DNA of 64,000 nt from Drosophila pseudoobscura. Taxonomy: Eukaryota > Arthropoda > Insecta > Diptera > Drosophilidae. A model generated the notes under the pieces. That model made no database searches. It was not told the origin of the DNA and was given only the letters and a program-made list of their open reading frames with translations. This document shows positions 38,101-52,465 of this stretch, piece by piece. The stretch is taken from positions 6,262,001-6,326,000 of the forward strand of contig NC_046680.1 in assembly GCF_009870125.1 (NCBI RefSeq), given 5' to 3'. The position numbers and the translations under genes were made by a program. The stretch's first letter is position 1, and every line of letters begins with the position of its first letter.

Positions 38101-41100
38101 TGCGGATTCACTCCTCAAATATTTTCGGAATATCTTAAAATACGCTTTTCTATTCGATTCGCATCGAGTCTCCACGTTTTTCGTGTCGTATACATAATAA
38201 ATTATGTTTGTGCTTTTATTAACCGTTTCTCTTTCTCTTTTCAGGTAAGCCCCCAATCTCCTCTCCATACACATCGCTATCGGTATCGCTATCGCTATCG
38301 GTATCGGTAATCGCGTGAGTATCGATTGTTTTACTAAGTTCAGTGACCAAAATAATCAGCCAGAAGCAGCGCCAAAAGCGTCAGAAAATCAAAGAAAAGC
38401 GCGTGTTGTCGAAATGGAAATGGAAATGCGAGAAAAGATTTCACTTTCGCGCTTTAAACGGCAGGCCCGCGCACAGCCCCAGCCCCAGCCCCAGCCCCAA
38501 CGACAAAGGCAGAGGCAGAGGCGCGAAGAGCGACACAGTGTTGTGCAGCTGGAGAGATGCCGCTGCGGCAGTTGCACATAGAAGTCCCCCCCCCCCCTCC
38601 AGCCACAAAACCACACGCAAAATGAAGATGAGCATTTTTCATCGGTTATGGCTTTCACAAAACAAAAAAAAAACACTTAATTAATATGCAAAAGAAAAAT
38701 GATGAGTGGATGAATGCATCGATTGACGAATTGACCAGCTAGTAGAAGATCCTTGAAGTATCTATTGTCCCATTATCCAATGGTCTTGAAGACTAGAGTC
38801 TTTAGGCTCCGATTTGATATCTTTCCTATCGATGGCGTATGAGTTTATCGATGATTTTCGATTAACGTTGCTCTTTTGTTTAAAAGAGAAGAGTTTTCAT
38901 AGTTCTTTGACTTCTTTCATCTCGTTTTTCTTTTCTTTTCTGCTTACTTTCCATGGAATATCTATGGACTCTTTTCTCTACCTCTACCTCTGCATTTATT
39001 GCATACCTTTTTTCCGTGTGTGTGTGTGTGTGTGTGTGTTTTTGCATATATCTTAAAGTTAGCCAAGAGATCTCGAGAGATCTCACAATTCATCTGTTGG
39101 ATCTCTCGAATGCAGCTTCGGTTTCGGTTTCAGTTGCCTCAATCGGAATCCCAGACACAGACACAGAGACAGAGACAGAGACAGGTCTCGTCTCGTCTCG
39201 TCTCTCAGGTGCTTCGCCTGTGGTGGCTGTGGTGCTGTGGTCGCTGTTGTTGCTGTTGTTTTGGTGGCGCAATGCTTTGGCATGTGCATGTGCTCATGTG
39301 CTCATGTGCATGACTCTCCGGGTGCATTGAACAACACAGCCCAACACAGCCCACAAAAGCATAGAGAAACAAACTCAAACACACAAACACAATTGCCACA
39401 ACAGTGGCAGGCAGCAGGCGGCAAGCGGCAGGCAGCAGTTTGTGGCTCATTTGGGGTTGGGCCGAGAGGTTTGCTCTTGCTTTTGCCTTTTGTTACTGCT
39501 GTTTTTTGCTAAGTGAAAATCAGTGTTTTCCCAGTAATTTTCACCGTCAAGCCAAGCCATGCTGTGGCTGTGGCTGTGGCTGCTGCCAAGAAGCCACATG
39601 AAATTATGAGTAAACTGTTTTTTAATCCTTTGATGAGCTATTCTATGGATTCCCTTGGGTTTCCTTTCACTCCCGGAGGGGGTTTCCCTTAAGCAAATGT
39701 CAAATTAAATTCAGTTTTTCCTTAAATTTAATAACAATAACAATAACAATAACAGTAATAATAATAATAGGCATACGAAGTACGAAATACGAAAACTCCT
39801 TTCACTTTTTTTGTTCGCAAAGCTTGAAACCAATCCGTCGTCGTGGTCGTGCCTGAAGCTGCAGCCGAACGCTTGCCACATTGCCACAGATACGATACGT
39901 GGCATGGCATGGGGCATGGAATGGCTGGTGCGGCAAGGTGGCATTTCAGAGCTCCAGAGCTCCACTGACACAGAGACCAACTAAAGCGCAACGCAACAAA
40001 ACGCAGCACAAGGCGCAAAGCGCAAAGCGCAAAGCAAAAACAAAACCCAGACAAAACGAATCGCTGAAAACGAGCTCCGCGCCGCGACGAAGCAGCCCCC
40101 CAAAATGTGGCACGAACTCTGCCACAGCCACAGCCACTGCCTTTCAACGAGTAACCTTTCCTTTCGATGGGAGATGGTGGGGGCAGGCCATTCCTAGGGA
40201 TCGAAATGTTTGCCGGAGCGTATCGGTGTATCTTAAAGATACAGATACGTTTATGATAGACGAGAGAGAACTATAATTGAAATCGGATTTCTATTTTTAT
40301 GCCATGATTACTGCTATGCGATGCGATGCGATGTGGTTTGGTGTGTGCTCCACTCGAGTGTGGAGCTCTGGGCAAACCGAAGCGCGAAGGCATCGGCGGC
40401 TCATGTCTAATAAGCAGATTACGCAGCTCGCACTTGAATGCCCACCGAAATCGGTGGCAGGGGTGGCCAGTCCTCCTCCTCCCCCTCCTCCACCATCGCC
40501 AGTCAACAGCATTTGAAGAAGTACGCTCTGTAGCTCTTCAGCAGATTGGCAGATTCAAGTGTGTCGGCTTTTGGATGGCATCTGAATGCCAAATACGTGG
40601 GGGCCAGAATAAGATTTCGATTTCGATTTCGATTTAGAGCATACTTAAGCCATCAACGCAGATCAGCGCTAGATCGTCTATATTTGAGTCTCTTTTTTTT
40701 GGTGGGGGTGGGGGGTGGGGGGAATGACGTAATATTGTTCATCAAAGTCAAAGAAATCAGATTGCATAACGATTTGTACTCGTTTTTTTCTTTCTTGTTT
40801 TCCATTTCGTTACGATAAAAATGTTGTTTGAAATGTTAGCCACGTAGCTCTGAGCGACAAAAGAAAGTTCAATTACGAAAATTGTGCTATAATTTCAAAT
40901 TCAAATTAAAAAAAAGAAACACAGAGTTATGCAGCAGGCCAAGATCTGGCATGGACACGTCCTTGCCACCAGCTGCCACCATGGAATCCCAAAGGGAATT
41001 CTGCCAAAGCTCTGATGCCCTTTGGACCTAGTTTATGGATTATCCCCTGGTTTGTGGGAATGAATGAAACTTATAATCGATCGATTGTAGATTAAAGATT

Positions 41101-44100
41101 AGACTGGACGATTATAGTGGTAGTATGATCGTGCGATTTGTGTGTTTGGGGGCCATTAACCGACTCGGCCTGCACGTGCAGGCGCACCGGGCCGGACGGG
41201 AGCCCCATCTGCGTGGCAGAGAGCGTTGCTTGATTGATGATAAGCCTCTGCCCTGGCCCGCTGAAAAGTATCTACATATGTTTTAATGGCATTTATACGA
41301 GTATATATGGTACTGTGTATGTGGGTATATATAGACCGCCGACTCGTACCGATGTAATAATCGTAAGCAATAATTTCTGAACTTTTGTGTTTGTGTAAGC
41401 AATTTTATTTAATTTTAATTTCAACTGTTGCCGAGTGTCTTGTCTCGGCTGGGCTCGTCTCTTCTCTTCTCCGCCATCTCATGACAATTTTAATATTATT
41501 TTTATATAAATCTTTCGGGGCCAATAAACCCTCGGCGACTTTTGCTCGCTATGGGGAAAACACAAAGGGGAAAGGGAATTTAATTACTTATTACTTGAAT
41601 GCATTTAAAGATGGCCCAAATCCCCAGCAAGCACTTAGCCAAAGCATAAATGCCATCTGCGAGATGAGTGAATTAATTGTTAACAAACAAACAAACAAAT
41701 GAATCAACAGCTTAATCTAAGGCTCAGCCATAATTCCCATCGGGTTAGTCATCAATCTCAGTAATCATCGGTAGCTCAATCTCAGTAAATGCCACACCCC
41801 CAGCGCCCACTCCACCCATATTTGGATGCATATTGCATGAGTTGAATGTTGTTTTTGTGGGTGGCAGGTGGCATCTCTCTGTCGTAGGGCGAGGAAGAGA
41901 ATATCTTTCGGATGACTTTTTAGTCGTGCTCTTTCGGTGCTAAGGAAACACTTGGCCAATCCACAGACGGAATCTGGCACAGCGCATTCACCGAGCCTGT
42001 TGACTGTTTGCACAACTGTTTTTTCTTGTTTTCTCTGTAGATATAGTATCTATATCTGTCGAATATTTTCAGCTTACCTGGCAGCAAGTGTTCCACTTTG
42101 TTTTGTCACTTCTTTTCTTTTTGTTATTCTTTTTTCTTATTCTTCGTATTTATCATTCTGGCAGCGGAAATAATTCTTGCGATATATTGTGTGTACGGGA
42201 GATTGGCCTTTCGGTGCTTTCACTGCCCCCGCCCCTCCCCCCGCTCAGCGGAAGTGATAGAAAGTGTCGCCCCACAAAGCAACGGATATTGGAGGGAATA
42301 ATCGAATTTCAAATGGCATTTTGCAACGATTGCTTTTCGATAATCGATTTGTTTGAGGAAAAGCCAGGAAAACGGGTGGAAATTGCAAAAGAACTTGGAA
42401 AATTCATTAGTTGTTGTCCGGCAGTAGCTGTATCGCTAAGATACTTTTACAGGCGTACTTCTCTTGAGATACATTTGGAAGATTTCTTGGTTTCCCTGTT
42501 TAAACTAAGTTTTTCTTTGATTTGATGAAATATCTTTCGATACAGCATTGTATCTGCTGCATTTCTCTGACAAATCGAGGAAATTATTCAATGAAATATA
42601 TTCCAAAAGAACATCCATCAATCCGTGGGATAGACTTTAAGTACTGCTATCTTCAAGAGCAAAGCATGCAAATATTTAAAGTCTGGGGATGCCATAAGCT
42701 CTCCCCTGAAATATATGTACCCTCACGTGTGTATCTTTCTGTGTTCAACCACCTGTTGACTGCTGCCTCAATCGATTAGAATGTGCATCCCACAGATGCT
42801 CGCCCTCCTCCATAAACATTCATATCGAATGGATGCATCACTGGATGTATCGCAGCTGAGGCTGGTTTTCCAGGAAGTATTCGCGCGAGTCTCCTATCGA
42901 GTAGAGTGGAGCAGAGTAGAGTCGCTGAAGTGCCGTTTCTGCTATGTGTGGCACGAAATCATTTATCAATTTTAATTACAAACTCCGTTGGCAACGAAAA
43001 TTTTCGACTTTGTTTTTCTTGGCTTTTTTTTTTTGGTTCTGCCTTTCGAAATGCTGTGTGGGGGGACGGATGGTGGGGGCTGGCCGGCTGGTGGCTTCAA
43101 GGTCTGCCGCATTCGGGGCGAACGCATGCCGCCGCCGCCGCAGCCGCCTCGAAAGTGTATCTCAAAGTTTGCTTTTGTTGCTGTAAGCGATTTTAATTGA
43201 TTCCGAGTCAAATTGCCATTAACTGATAGAAACACGAGTGGTGCGGAGCACACCTTCGGAGCCCCGGCCCCCACCGCTGATTTTCTGAATCCGCATGCCG
43301 AAACTTCATTACTTGCTCTTCACTTGGTCTGTGTGTGTGTGTGTGTGTGTGTGTGTATCCCATAGATACGTAGTACGAGTAGTAGATACTCATCGTCACA
43401 TTGCTGTAATTACAAGTTGCATGATTCTGGAGAGTCACGCCACAAAACAATGAAAGCCATCGACGAAAGAACAACACAACAAAACACAACACTCGTAAAA
43501 CACACACAAAACAACAACAACATCAGAATGATGTCTACTTATAAAAAAAAACACACACACACACACACACATAAAAAAAACTAGACTAACAGCAATACGC
43601 CATTTCGAAAAGCCAAAAAAAAAAAAACACTGAAGAAGAATCGAAACAGAAACAGAAACAGAGAAAAAAAAAAGACAGCAATTGAAAGTTTGTTTATCTC
43701 GTAGGTACCTGGGACTTTAATCGCTTAATTGAAATCAGTTGATACGCGAAATCAAATTAAATTCATCGCGAGTGAAGCTGCCAATAACAGTGGAACAAAA
43801 TTATAGCCACAATCGCATTAAAGCCATTTAACGACTAGAAAAACAAACAACTAAAATCACTTTTTTCATGGGGGGAAATATGAGGGTTTTTTTTTTTAAT
43901 AGTTTAACAAATTTCGTGAACAATTCCGTACGACTTTCATTAGAAAGATAGATATCTCTGAGATGAATTATCCATATGATTCCATTTATTTGAAACTCTA
44001 GAAACAATAGCCCTTCTTCTTGGGCTTGGAAGTATATTTTAAAATTTAATTTAAATTTAAAAATAGTTTTAGGGTGCATTTTAACAATCATTTAAGCCAA

Positions 44101-47100
44101 GACAGCGAATATCTACTGCCATTTAATGTGAATTTAAGGTGTAATTAAAATGTTAATCCAATGTTAATTTTCGATTTATTCCTGAATTCCGTTCTAATGC
44201 ATAATTAAATAATTAAAATAATTTGAATCTTTAAAAAAAAAACACCTGACTCAATATTTGATGCCAAAATATTAGTTTGTCCGTCTGTTTTTTGTTTACA
44301 GGTAAATGTTTTCCCCTATTTCAGCCATTTCTCGAGATCGGCGAATAATGGGTATTATGGGGTATTATGACATCGATAACAAAGACCCAGGCACAGACAC
44401 AGAATATTCTTTGTTTATTGTTCGGAATAATATTTGCACAAATGCCAAAAGCCAAAAGCCAAAAAACACAATCACACTTTCCAGGTGTGTATCTGGATCT
44501 GTATCTGCAGTACACTGTATCCGGATTCTGATCGGATTCTGATCGGAATCCGCTTGGGTTGACAGGGGATACGGACTTATAGTATAGTATATATACTAAG
44601 CTGCCTCTAATCACAGGCAATTTTCTCCTTAAACTCATTTTTTTTGTTTGTTTTTTGATTGTTGAGTCGTAAACTTTCTATTTTCATTTGGGCTTTTAAT
44701 GAATTGCTCAATTAACTTGCTCAATTTATATTTTTGTAGCCGACAATCGGACAGACAATCGGCAATTTACTTTTGTGTTAATAAAATTATTTAAGCCAGA
44801 ATTGTTTTTGCCCATCATTCGATTAAAACACGAGCCACAAATCGACCCAAAAGGGTTGCATAACCCACAATCGAGGGGGGGAGGGGGTTCATATTGAGGA
44901 AACCCAAATGAAAATTAATTGAATAACAAGTTTTTAAGCTCAAATCTAAACAAAAACTAAATCTTTCTTTCTTTGTCACGTTTTAACACACAAAAGAGAC
45001 GAAAAATAGCAGACGAGAGAGTAACAATTAAACCAAACCCCCTCCAGCCCCCCTTCCCCCTTTCCCCCCGAATGTAGAAGCAAAACCGAAAGTTCAGAAG
45101 CAACAGAAAAGTAACGAAAGAAAAAAGGAAAAAATGAGAAGAAGAAAAGTAAAAACTAAAAGAAATTCAATTTCCGGGTGAAAGACCATTAATCTACAGA
45201 TCAGCTGTTTTCACTATAACAACAAAAAAGAAGAAAGAAGATTTTTGACTATTAGCGATAATCGTATATATTATGTATATATTTTTATAGAATTCGCTGT
45301 GAAAGAACCAATGAAAGAAGGATAGATGATATATGTATGTTTCAGGAAAGCCTTAGAGGTACTATTCTTTCCTTTCCCTCTACCGTAGGGCATTCAAAAC
45401 ACCTGTGGGCTTGGTTTTTCTTTGATTCTTGGGTGTGTCGCGGGAACTTTCGCTTTCAGTGTCCGCTTGGAAGTGTATTGCGAGGTACAGTACCGCCCCT
45501 CCACCCACCGCCGAGTTGTATGTGAAGTTATGCCAAAAAAAAGCACCTCAAGTGAATCTGTGCCTGTGTCTGTGCCTGGCCATCATCGTATCGCTGTTGA
45601 TTTTGTTGAATCGAATCGAATCGAATGGTTTATGGAATTGAATGCGTATTTGAAATGTCGGTCGAACCGGTTAGGGGTTTTGGGGGGTTTGAGGTTGCTC
45701 GATGATCGGCATAACAATTAGCCGTGATTTGCATTTCTAGGGTTGGAGCTGGAGCTGGCGGCGAGTGGGGTTTGCCCAAGAATTCCAGATTTCCAGACAC
45801 TTTCGTTTCGTTCGACCTTTGCGGCACTGGTAGTCTGGGTCCCACTGGGTCCTTCCTTTTGTTGCTCGCTGGCTTTGTGCTCGCTTGGCCACCGATACTT
45901 ACTCGGCTAGATACAGATACATTTGCAATGGACACGGCTTATTGGGTCAGGGTCGCCCTGAATGAGTCTGTGTCTTGCCAAACAGTCAAACAGCGTAGCG
46001 GAGCCAGCCAAGACATCATCAGCTACAGATACAGATACAGATACAGCTAGCACACACAGCGGACAGATACAGATACAAATATAGCAACAGCAACAGGTCC
46101 CCCCTCCCCGCACCCCCCACCAACAATAGCAGTAGTAATGGCAACAAGCTTGGCCCGACTTCGACCTCAGAGCCTCAGAGCCATACACCGATCGGCCGCA
46201 CCTCCAGCGCCGTCTTGTATTATATTTCTCGTGCGGTGCTGCGCCGCTGCCACTCGTAGTAATGCAGTGCACGAGTGCGAGTATCTGCAAGATACATTAA
46301 CGCTCTTGCCTCAATGCCGCTGCTGCTGCCGCTGCTGCTGGGTTTCTTTTCGGGCATCCATCATGAGCAAATAAACATTAATCAAGCAATCAAAACAGCG
46401 CCAAGCTAAAATCAAATCTTGCAAAATGTTTCGTTCGATTTTCGACTAAATTATAACATTGAACCGTTATTCTGCTGTGCGCCGAAATAACGGTAAACCT
46501 AATGAAGCTAAATTATAATAATCATGTGTCTGTACGGCTGCTGTCGCTGTCTCTCTCCGATTATTATGGCATCGCATTCTTGTTCATCTCTCATTAATGT
46601 TATTGTTGATATTGTTCTGGGGGTTCCGAATATAAAGGCCAACGGATTCGGCATCCCATTCGAAGCGGTCGAAACAAGTATAACACATACGGTATGTAGT
46701 ATAACAGTGTATACAATGTAGAGGCAGAGATTATTGTTGCTACCGATAATTATTTACATAATTTGTATTTATTTTTGGCTTTTGTTGTCGCTTTGTGCCG
46801 CGGCTTCTCCTAATTAACATCGTCATCTAAGGGGAACAATAGAGGGAAAGATAGAGAGAGGGGGGAAAAGTACAGCTCTTATCAGCAGCCCTCCTTCGAA
46901 AAATATGTACATATTTCTTCCACTCTTATCAGAAAATGTTTCGGTTTTAGGTTTTATTTTGTTTTGGTGTTTTTGCTTTTTGTCGTTCCCGTCTGCATTT
47001 CTGTGACAAATGGGAATTGGTAATTAGTGTCGAAGAAAATAGCAGCAAAGGAAGCGAACAAATAAATGAGAAAAACCAGACCCTATAAATAGAAAGAAAT

Positions 47101-50100
47101 AGAAATTCCCCCATAGACGGACACAAAACGTACCTTTTTTCTGGCAGTGCATAAACCCAGCCGCCAGAAGTGAGGTGCGAGTGCGAGTGCGAGGTGCATA
47201 CAAAATAATGAAATCGAAAACGGACGGCCTGCAAAAATGCAATACGAAAATGGCATAAATGCAGCTTACACTAACACATGCACACACTCTTCTAGGCACA
47301 CGCACGCACACGCACACAGAAAGAGTGAGAGACGGAGAGGAGACCGACCCGTTTGATCGCTTTATCAGCTGAGACCGAGCAGAGCAGCACCCGCATTGCA
47401 TTGCATTGCAAGCACGAAGAAGTGGATAAAGAGAGAGAGAGAGAGAGAGAGGGAGAGACCAGTTCGATCGACATCGACCGACTAACCCAACAGATCGTGG
47501 TGTGTGTGTGTGTGTGTTTGCTTGTGTTTTATGTGCCCTTCTAAAAAAGCCCCAAGCTCGAAACTCACTCAAGAGCAGCTGCTCCAGTGTGACGTCAGAA
47601 AAGCTTTTATTATTTCGTTGTGCGGAGCGAGAGTGGCCGAACACCAACCGAACCGAACCGAACCGAACCACTCACTCGCGAATATTCTCAGCAGCGGCAG
47701 CGGCAGCGACAGCGACAGAGAGCCAGAGGCAGAGGCAGAGCAGAGTCGTCGATTCAATTCATTTTATTTTTTATTTCTATTTTTATTTTTATTTTATTTC
47801 CAATCCAAACGCGCAACCCAACGGACGGCTCTCGGCTGTGCGGTGCCTGAATCAAGAAATATATTAAAAAGAGATATACCATATATGTACATACATACAT
47901 GTACGTGCGAGCAGAGAGAAAGAGATGCCAAAAAGTTAAATATTCGAATGAAATAAAAAGTCTCTGTGTGCCAAAAGTGAAGTGAAGAAGTGAACCGTAG
48001 TACCACTATTTCCAATTGTGATTCCGAAATACATAAACGATTTGCGAAACGAAATTTACATCCAAAGTCGAGACAGACCGAACCGAACCGAACCAGCGGC
48101 GGCCTGCTGCCATCCCATCCATACGTTGTACGTACGGGTAGACAGATACCGTTACTCCGAGGAGAAGACGTAGTCGCGTTTCGTAGGCGCCAATCGGGCA
48201 CCCGTTTGCTCCCCCGGCCGCTAAGCGCCTCTCCTCCCCAATGGTTAGGCCGATGCCGATGCCGCTACTGTGCTAAAACAAAATCCACACGGAATCCAAA
48301 TTCGTTTTTGCGTTACATTTTTCTGCACTGTCGGTACGTAGAAACGTAAAACAAGCCACACAAACACTCGAGGGAGGAGGGGACAGAAATGGAGATACAG
48401 ATAGAGATAGAGAGAGAGAAATGGAAGAAAAAGCAACGATTTTCACTTTTATTTGAGACCAGTCCCCATCGTCTAAGCCAACTAGACATACAGCAGCTAC
48501 CAGTCTGCACAGATACAAACACGTGTGCATATGTACATATGTATGTATGTATGTATGTATGTATGTTTGTGTGTACGTGTTGCACCTGTTTGCATGTTGC
48601 TGTTGAGGTTTTTGGCCAACTGAAATACAGTTATTATAATGACGAACGCAGCTAGAAATTGGTGAAAATGATTCCTATTCCTGTGACTTGTATTTATCTC
48701 TACTCAAACGATTGGATAGTCTTACCGATTACAGAAAAAAAACATCGCTAAAGAAAGTGATTAGCAAAGCAATAAACCACCATTTCCGAAGTTTGTTTAA
48801 AGAATTTGATGTGCGAAAAGTATTCAAGCGAATTATCAGATCAAAGAGAAAGTATACCCAAAGTTATGGGGATGCTTTTCTAGGGACAAATGCACTAAAA
48901 ACCTCTTCAAGGGCAAATTCCTTGCAAGCCTTTTGCGGATTGCCTCATGAAAATGCAGTAAACAATTACAATAAATACACGACAGGCGCAATTTGTGTTC
49001 GTTTATTGTGGCGACGACGTCAATGGCAATTAATAAATAAATAATTGGCAAAGAAAAGTACAAAAAAAAAACAAAAACCAAAGCAAAGATTAGTATTCCG
49101 ACTAGCGGATACCCACTGCTCGGATGTGTTTCCTAGTGCTAAGAGACTTCCTTCTGCTGTATGTCTGTTCATAGAACATACCCTTGTTCTCTGCCACTAT
49201 ACCCCGTATAATAAAAACAAATACGAAAGCATCTCCAGCCCAGAGCTAACTGGAACTGAGTGAATAATAATGCTCTCAACTCAACCCATCAGCGGGTGCC
49301 CCGAATGTGAACCCAGCCACGCGGCAGTTCTCATACGGAGATGCAAAGCAAGCAGAACGAAACCCCCCAACCACACCACAGCACACCACAGCACACCATA
49401 CTGAACCGAACCCGGACACAGAAAGACAATTTTAGTTGGTTATAATACGAAATTCACACGAAAACTAAGCACAAATTAATGCACCCATAGTCGCAGTCGC
49501 AGTCGGAGTCTCAGTCTCAGTCGGAGTCTTAGTCTGAGCTTTGCTGCTGTTCTCTCCGTTTGCCTGTGAATGATATTTTGTTATACAAAAAGCTTTTTTC
49601 AAATAAATTTGCATGCGATTTGTGCAAATCGTCCGGCCGGGTCGCGCCACGACGCACTCCACTCCGCACTCACCGGGTCTGCTCGGGGCTTAACTAAGTT
49701 ATTTAGACTGTGAATCATGCGATAGGACGACGCAAAGAATCTATGTATTTGAATTGTATTATGGCACTCTGGTCCAAGTGCCTCAACCTCAACCCCTAGC
49801 CACTGTCCCTACCTCCCTCCCGCCCTCACTGCTCCTATGTGTGTGTGTGTGTGAGTGTATAGTATACACTGCGGTCGGCTAGGCAGCCAGTTATGCCAGA
49901 AAATTAAATTTTTACAGTGAACGGCACAAACAAAATGATAAAAAAGAAAGAGAAAAAACCTAAAGCAGATAAAACTTATACAAGAGATAGAGCTAAACGA
50001 TATAATAGCCCCACACCACACACACACACACACACACACACGCAGTAGCACGAAAAACAGAAGGCGAGAATTAGAGAAGTGGGTAATCGGGGAATGGGGA

Positions 50101-52429
50101 ATTCGCTCCCCTGGCCCCCCTGGCCCCCCGCACCTGCCTCTCCCTTTTCGATATTCTGCCACGATAACAACGCGGAACTTTTGGCCGAACCGAACCGATA
50201 CGAGCCAAAAATGATTGTTGCTGTTGTTTTTGTCGATTAAAATAAGCAATAAATAGAACAGAATTTAATGTTTAGCGCAGCGCGTAGGCTGCACTCAGAC
50301 GACACACACACACACACACTTGCACACACGAGGGCAGCCGAGAGAACGGAGACACTGAAAACGAATTTAGCAAAATTTAAAGCAAATTAATTAATTAAAA
50401 GAAGCCCCCGGGCGGCACATCACATTTGGCATTGGCTAGATAATACATATGTACATACATATGTATATACATACATATATTTAATGGCACAAAACAACAA
50501 ATAAATTAATAAAACAGCAGTGACAAAACAACAAAAATTGTGGTGATGATGATGATATTGAAAGAAGCAGACCATTTATAGGGATGTATGTGTGTGTGTA
50601 TGGGGAGAACGAGAACCTTCCTCTGAGCAACGGTAGTGGTGTTCATAGGCGAAAGCTTATCGCCAGAAGCTTTTCGCTACAAAGAGGGACAGAGAGGGAA
50701 AACAACCAAGAAATGATCGATTCCATTCAAGGTTTTCTGGAAAGATTTGAGTCCCAAAGGCAGCTTTTCAAAGGAAATCCCATGAACGAATCGAAAGATT
50801 CTTTGGTTTTGGGAGAACTCTAGAAAGCCTTTGGAACACACTCAGATGACTGTAGTGTGAATTTCTCAACTTTTTCAAGGCATTTTCTGGAAATATTTTA
50901 GCCACACAAAATTTAAAAAAAAATAAGCAAAAGAATAGAGACGAGACCCTAACTGGCTTTGAGTTTGAGGCGACAACCGACAACCAAATATAGAAAATAT
51001 AGTGTATAGAATCGATAATCAAAAATCGATGTAATATTTCGTGTATTTGTATTCAAGATATTTGCTCTGTAATCGTTTTTGATCTGTTATTGACATTCGT
51101 TGTGCGTTTCGTTTACTTTCGTTGCAGTGCGGGACACTAGACGGAGCCGAACAGGTATATCATCAGCAGCGCAGCAACAGAATGGACGTCTACCAGATCG
51201 ACGATGGATTCCACTCAGACGGCGGCACCGAGACACCGCCGCCGTCGCCCAGCTCGGGCTCCTCGATAGCCTCGACCTCGGACCACGGATCGCTGGAGAG
51301 CGTGGACACCGGGGGAACACAGCGCCTGGCTGTCCTCTCGTTCGAGCAGGTGAGCAAGCTGCACGACGTGATGGACGAGAAGGTGGCCATACATGGACGC
51401 GGCAACTTCCCCACACTGGAGGTGACGCTCAAGGACCTGGTCAACCTGGTGCGCCGCAAGCTGGAGGCGGAGGTGAACGCCGGCGGGGCCGGGGTCTTAG
51501 TTAAGGACATCCGCCTGAACGGTGGGGCAGCTAGTCATGTTTTAGCCAGCGAGGATCAGCCATACAATGACCTGGACCTGATATTTGCCATCGAGCTGAG
51601 TACGCCGCGCGTCTTCGACCGCGTCAAGGTGGCCGTGCTCAACACTCTGCTCGACCTGATGCCCGAGGGCGTCTGCAAGCGTCGCATCTACACGTGCTCC
51701 CTCAAGGAGGCCTATGTGGGCAAGATGGTCAAGGTTAACAACAACAATGACGGCGACCGCTGGTCCCTCATCTCGCTGGGCAACTCGCCGGGCCACAAGA
51801 ACGTGGAGCTGAAGTTCGTCGACTCGATGCGGCGCCAGTTCGAGTTCTCCGTGGACTCGTTCCAGATCGTGCTCGACTCGCTGCTCCTGTTCTACGACTG
51901 TGCCGCCCTACCCATCTCCGAGAACTTCTACCCGACGGTGGTGGGCGAGTCCGTGTACGGGGACTTCCAGGAGGCGCTCTACCACTTGCAGAAGAAACTG
52001 ATCTCAACGCGCCAGCCAGAGGAGATCCGCGGCGGCGGCCTGCTCAAGTACTGCAACCTCCTGGTGCGCAACTACAAGGCCGTCGACTCGCAGCTGATCA
52101 AGACACTGGAGCGGTACATGTGCTCGCGCTTCTTCATCGATTTCCCGGACATCAACACGCAGACCACAAAGCTGGAGGCCTACTTGCGCAACCACTTCTG
52201 GGGCGTCGACGAGGAGCCCCTCCAGTATCAGTACCTGATGCATTTACGCGAGGTGGTCGAGATGTCGACGGTCTGCCTGATGAGCCACGAGCGGCGACAG
52301 ACGCTGCACCTCATCCAGTCGCTGGCCGCCCAGGTCCTCTACAACAAGCAGGAGAAGCAACAACAGCAGGCCCAGGAGCAGTACCATCAGCACCAGCAGC
52401 GACAGCAACAGTTCCTGGACTCTGCGCAG

Positions 52430-52465
<36 letters not shown>

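Larger units (their letters stand above)
13116..51127 (+). other. TENT5: 38.0-kb intron of the TENT5-family gene
   Basis: The donor is CAG/GTGAGT at 13116 and the acceptor is TCGTTGCAG ending at 51127. Both flanking codons are complete and the frame continues. The intron is mostly simple-sequence-rich non-coding DNA. Introns of this length in fly genes often hold enhancers and alternative promoters. Its notable contents are listed as separate entries. Confidence 0.85.

Noticed and set aside
42088..42779. Two adjacent frames of 145 and 85 aa
   Set aside because: The first begins in T-rich repeat sequence; neither shows motifs or fly-like codon bias.
48688..49044. 118-aa Lys/Arg-rich frame
   Set aside because: AT-rich codon use unlike coding exons here, no domain, and no promoter or splice support.
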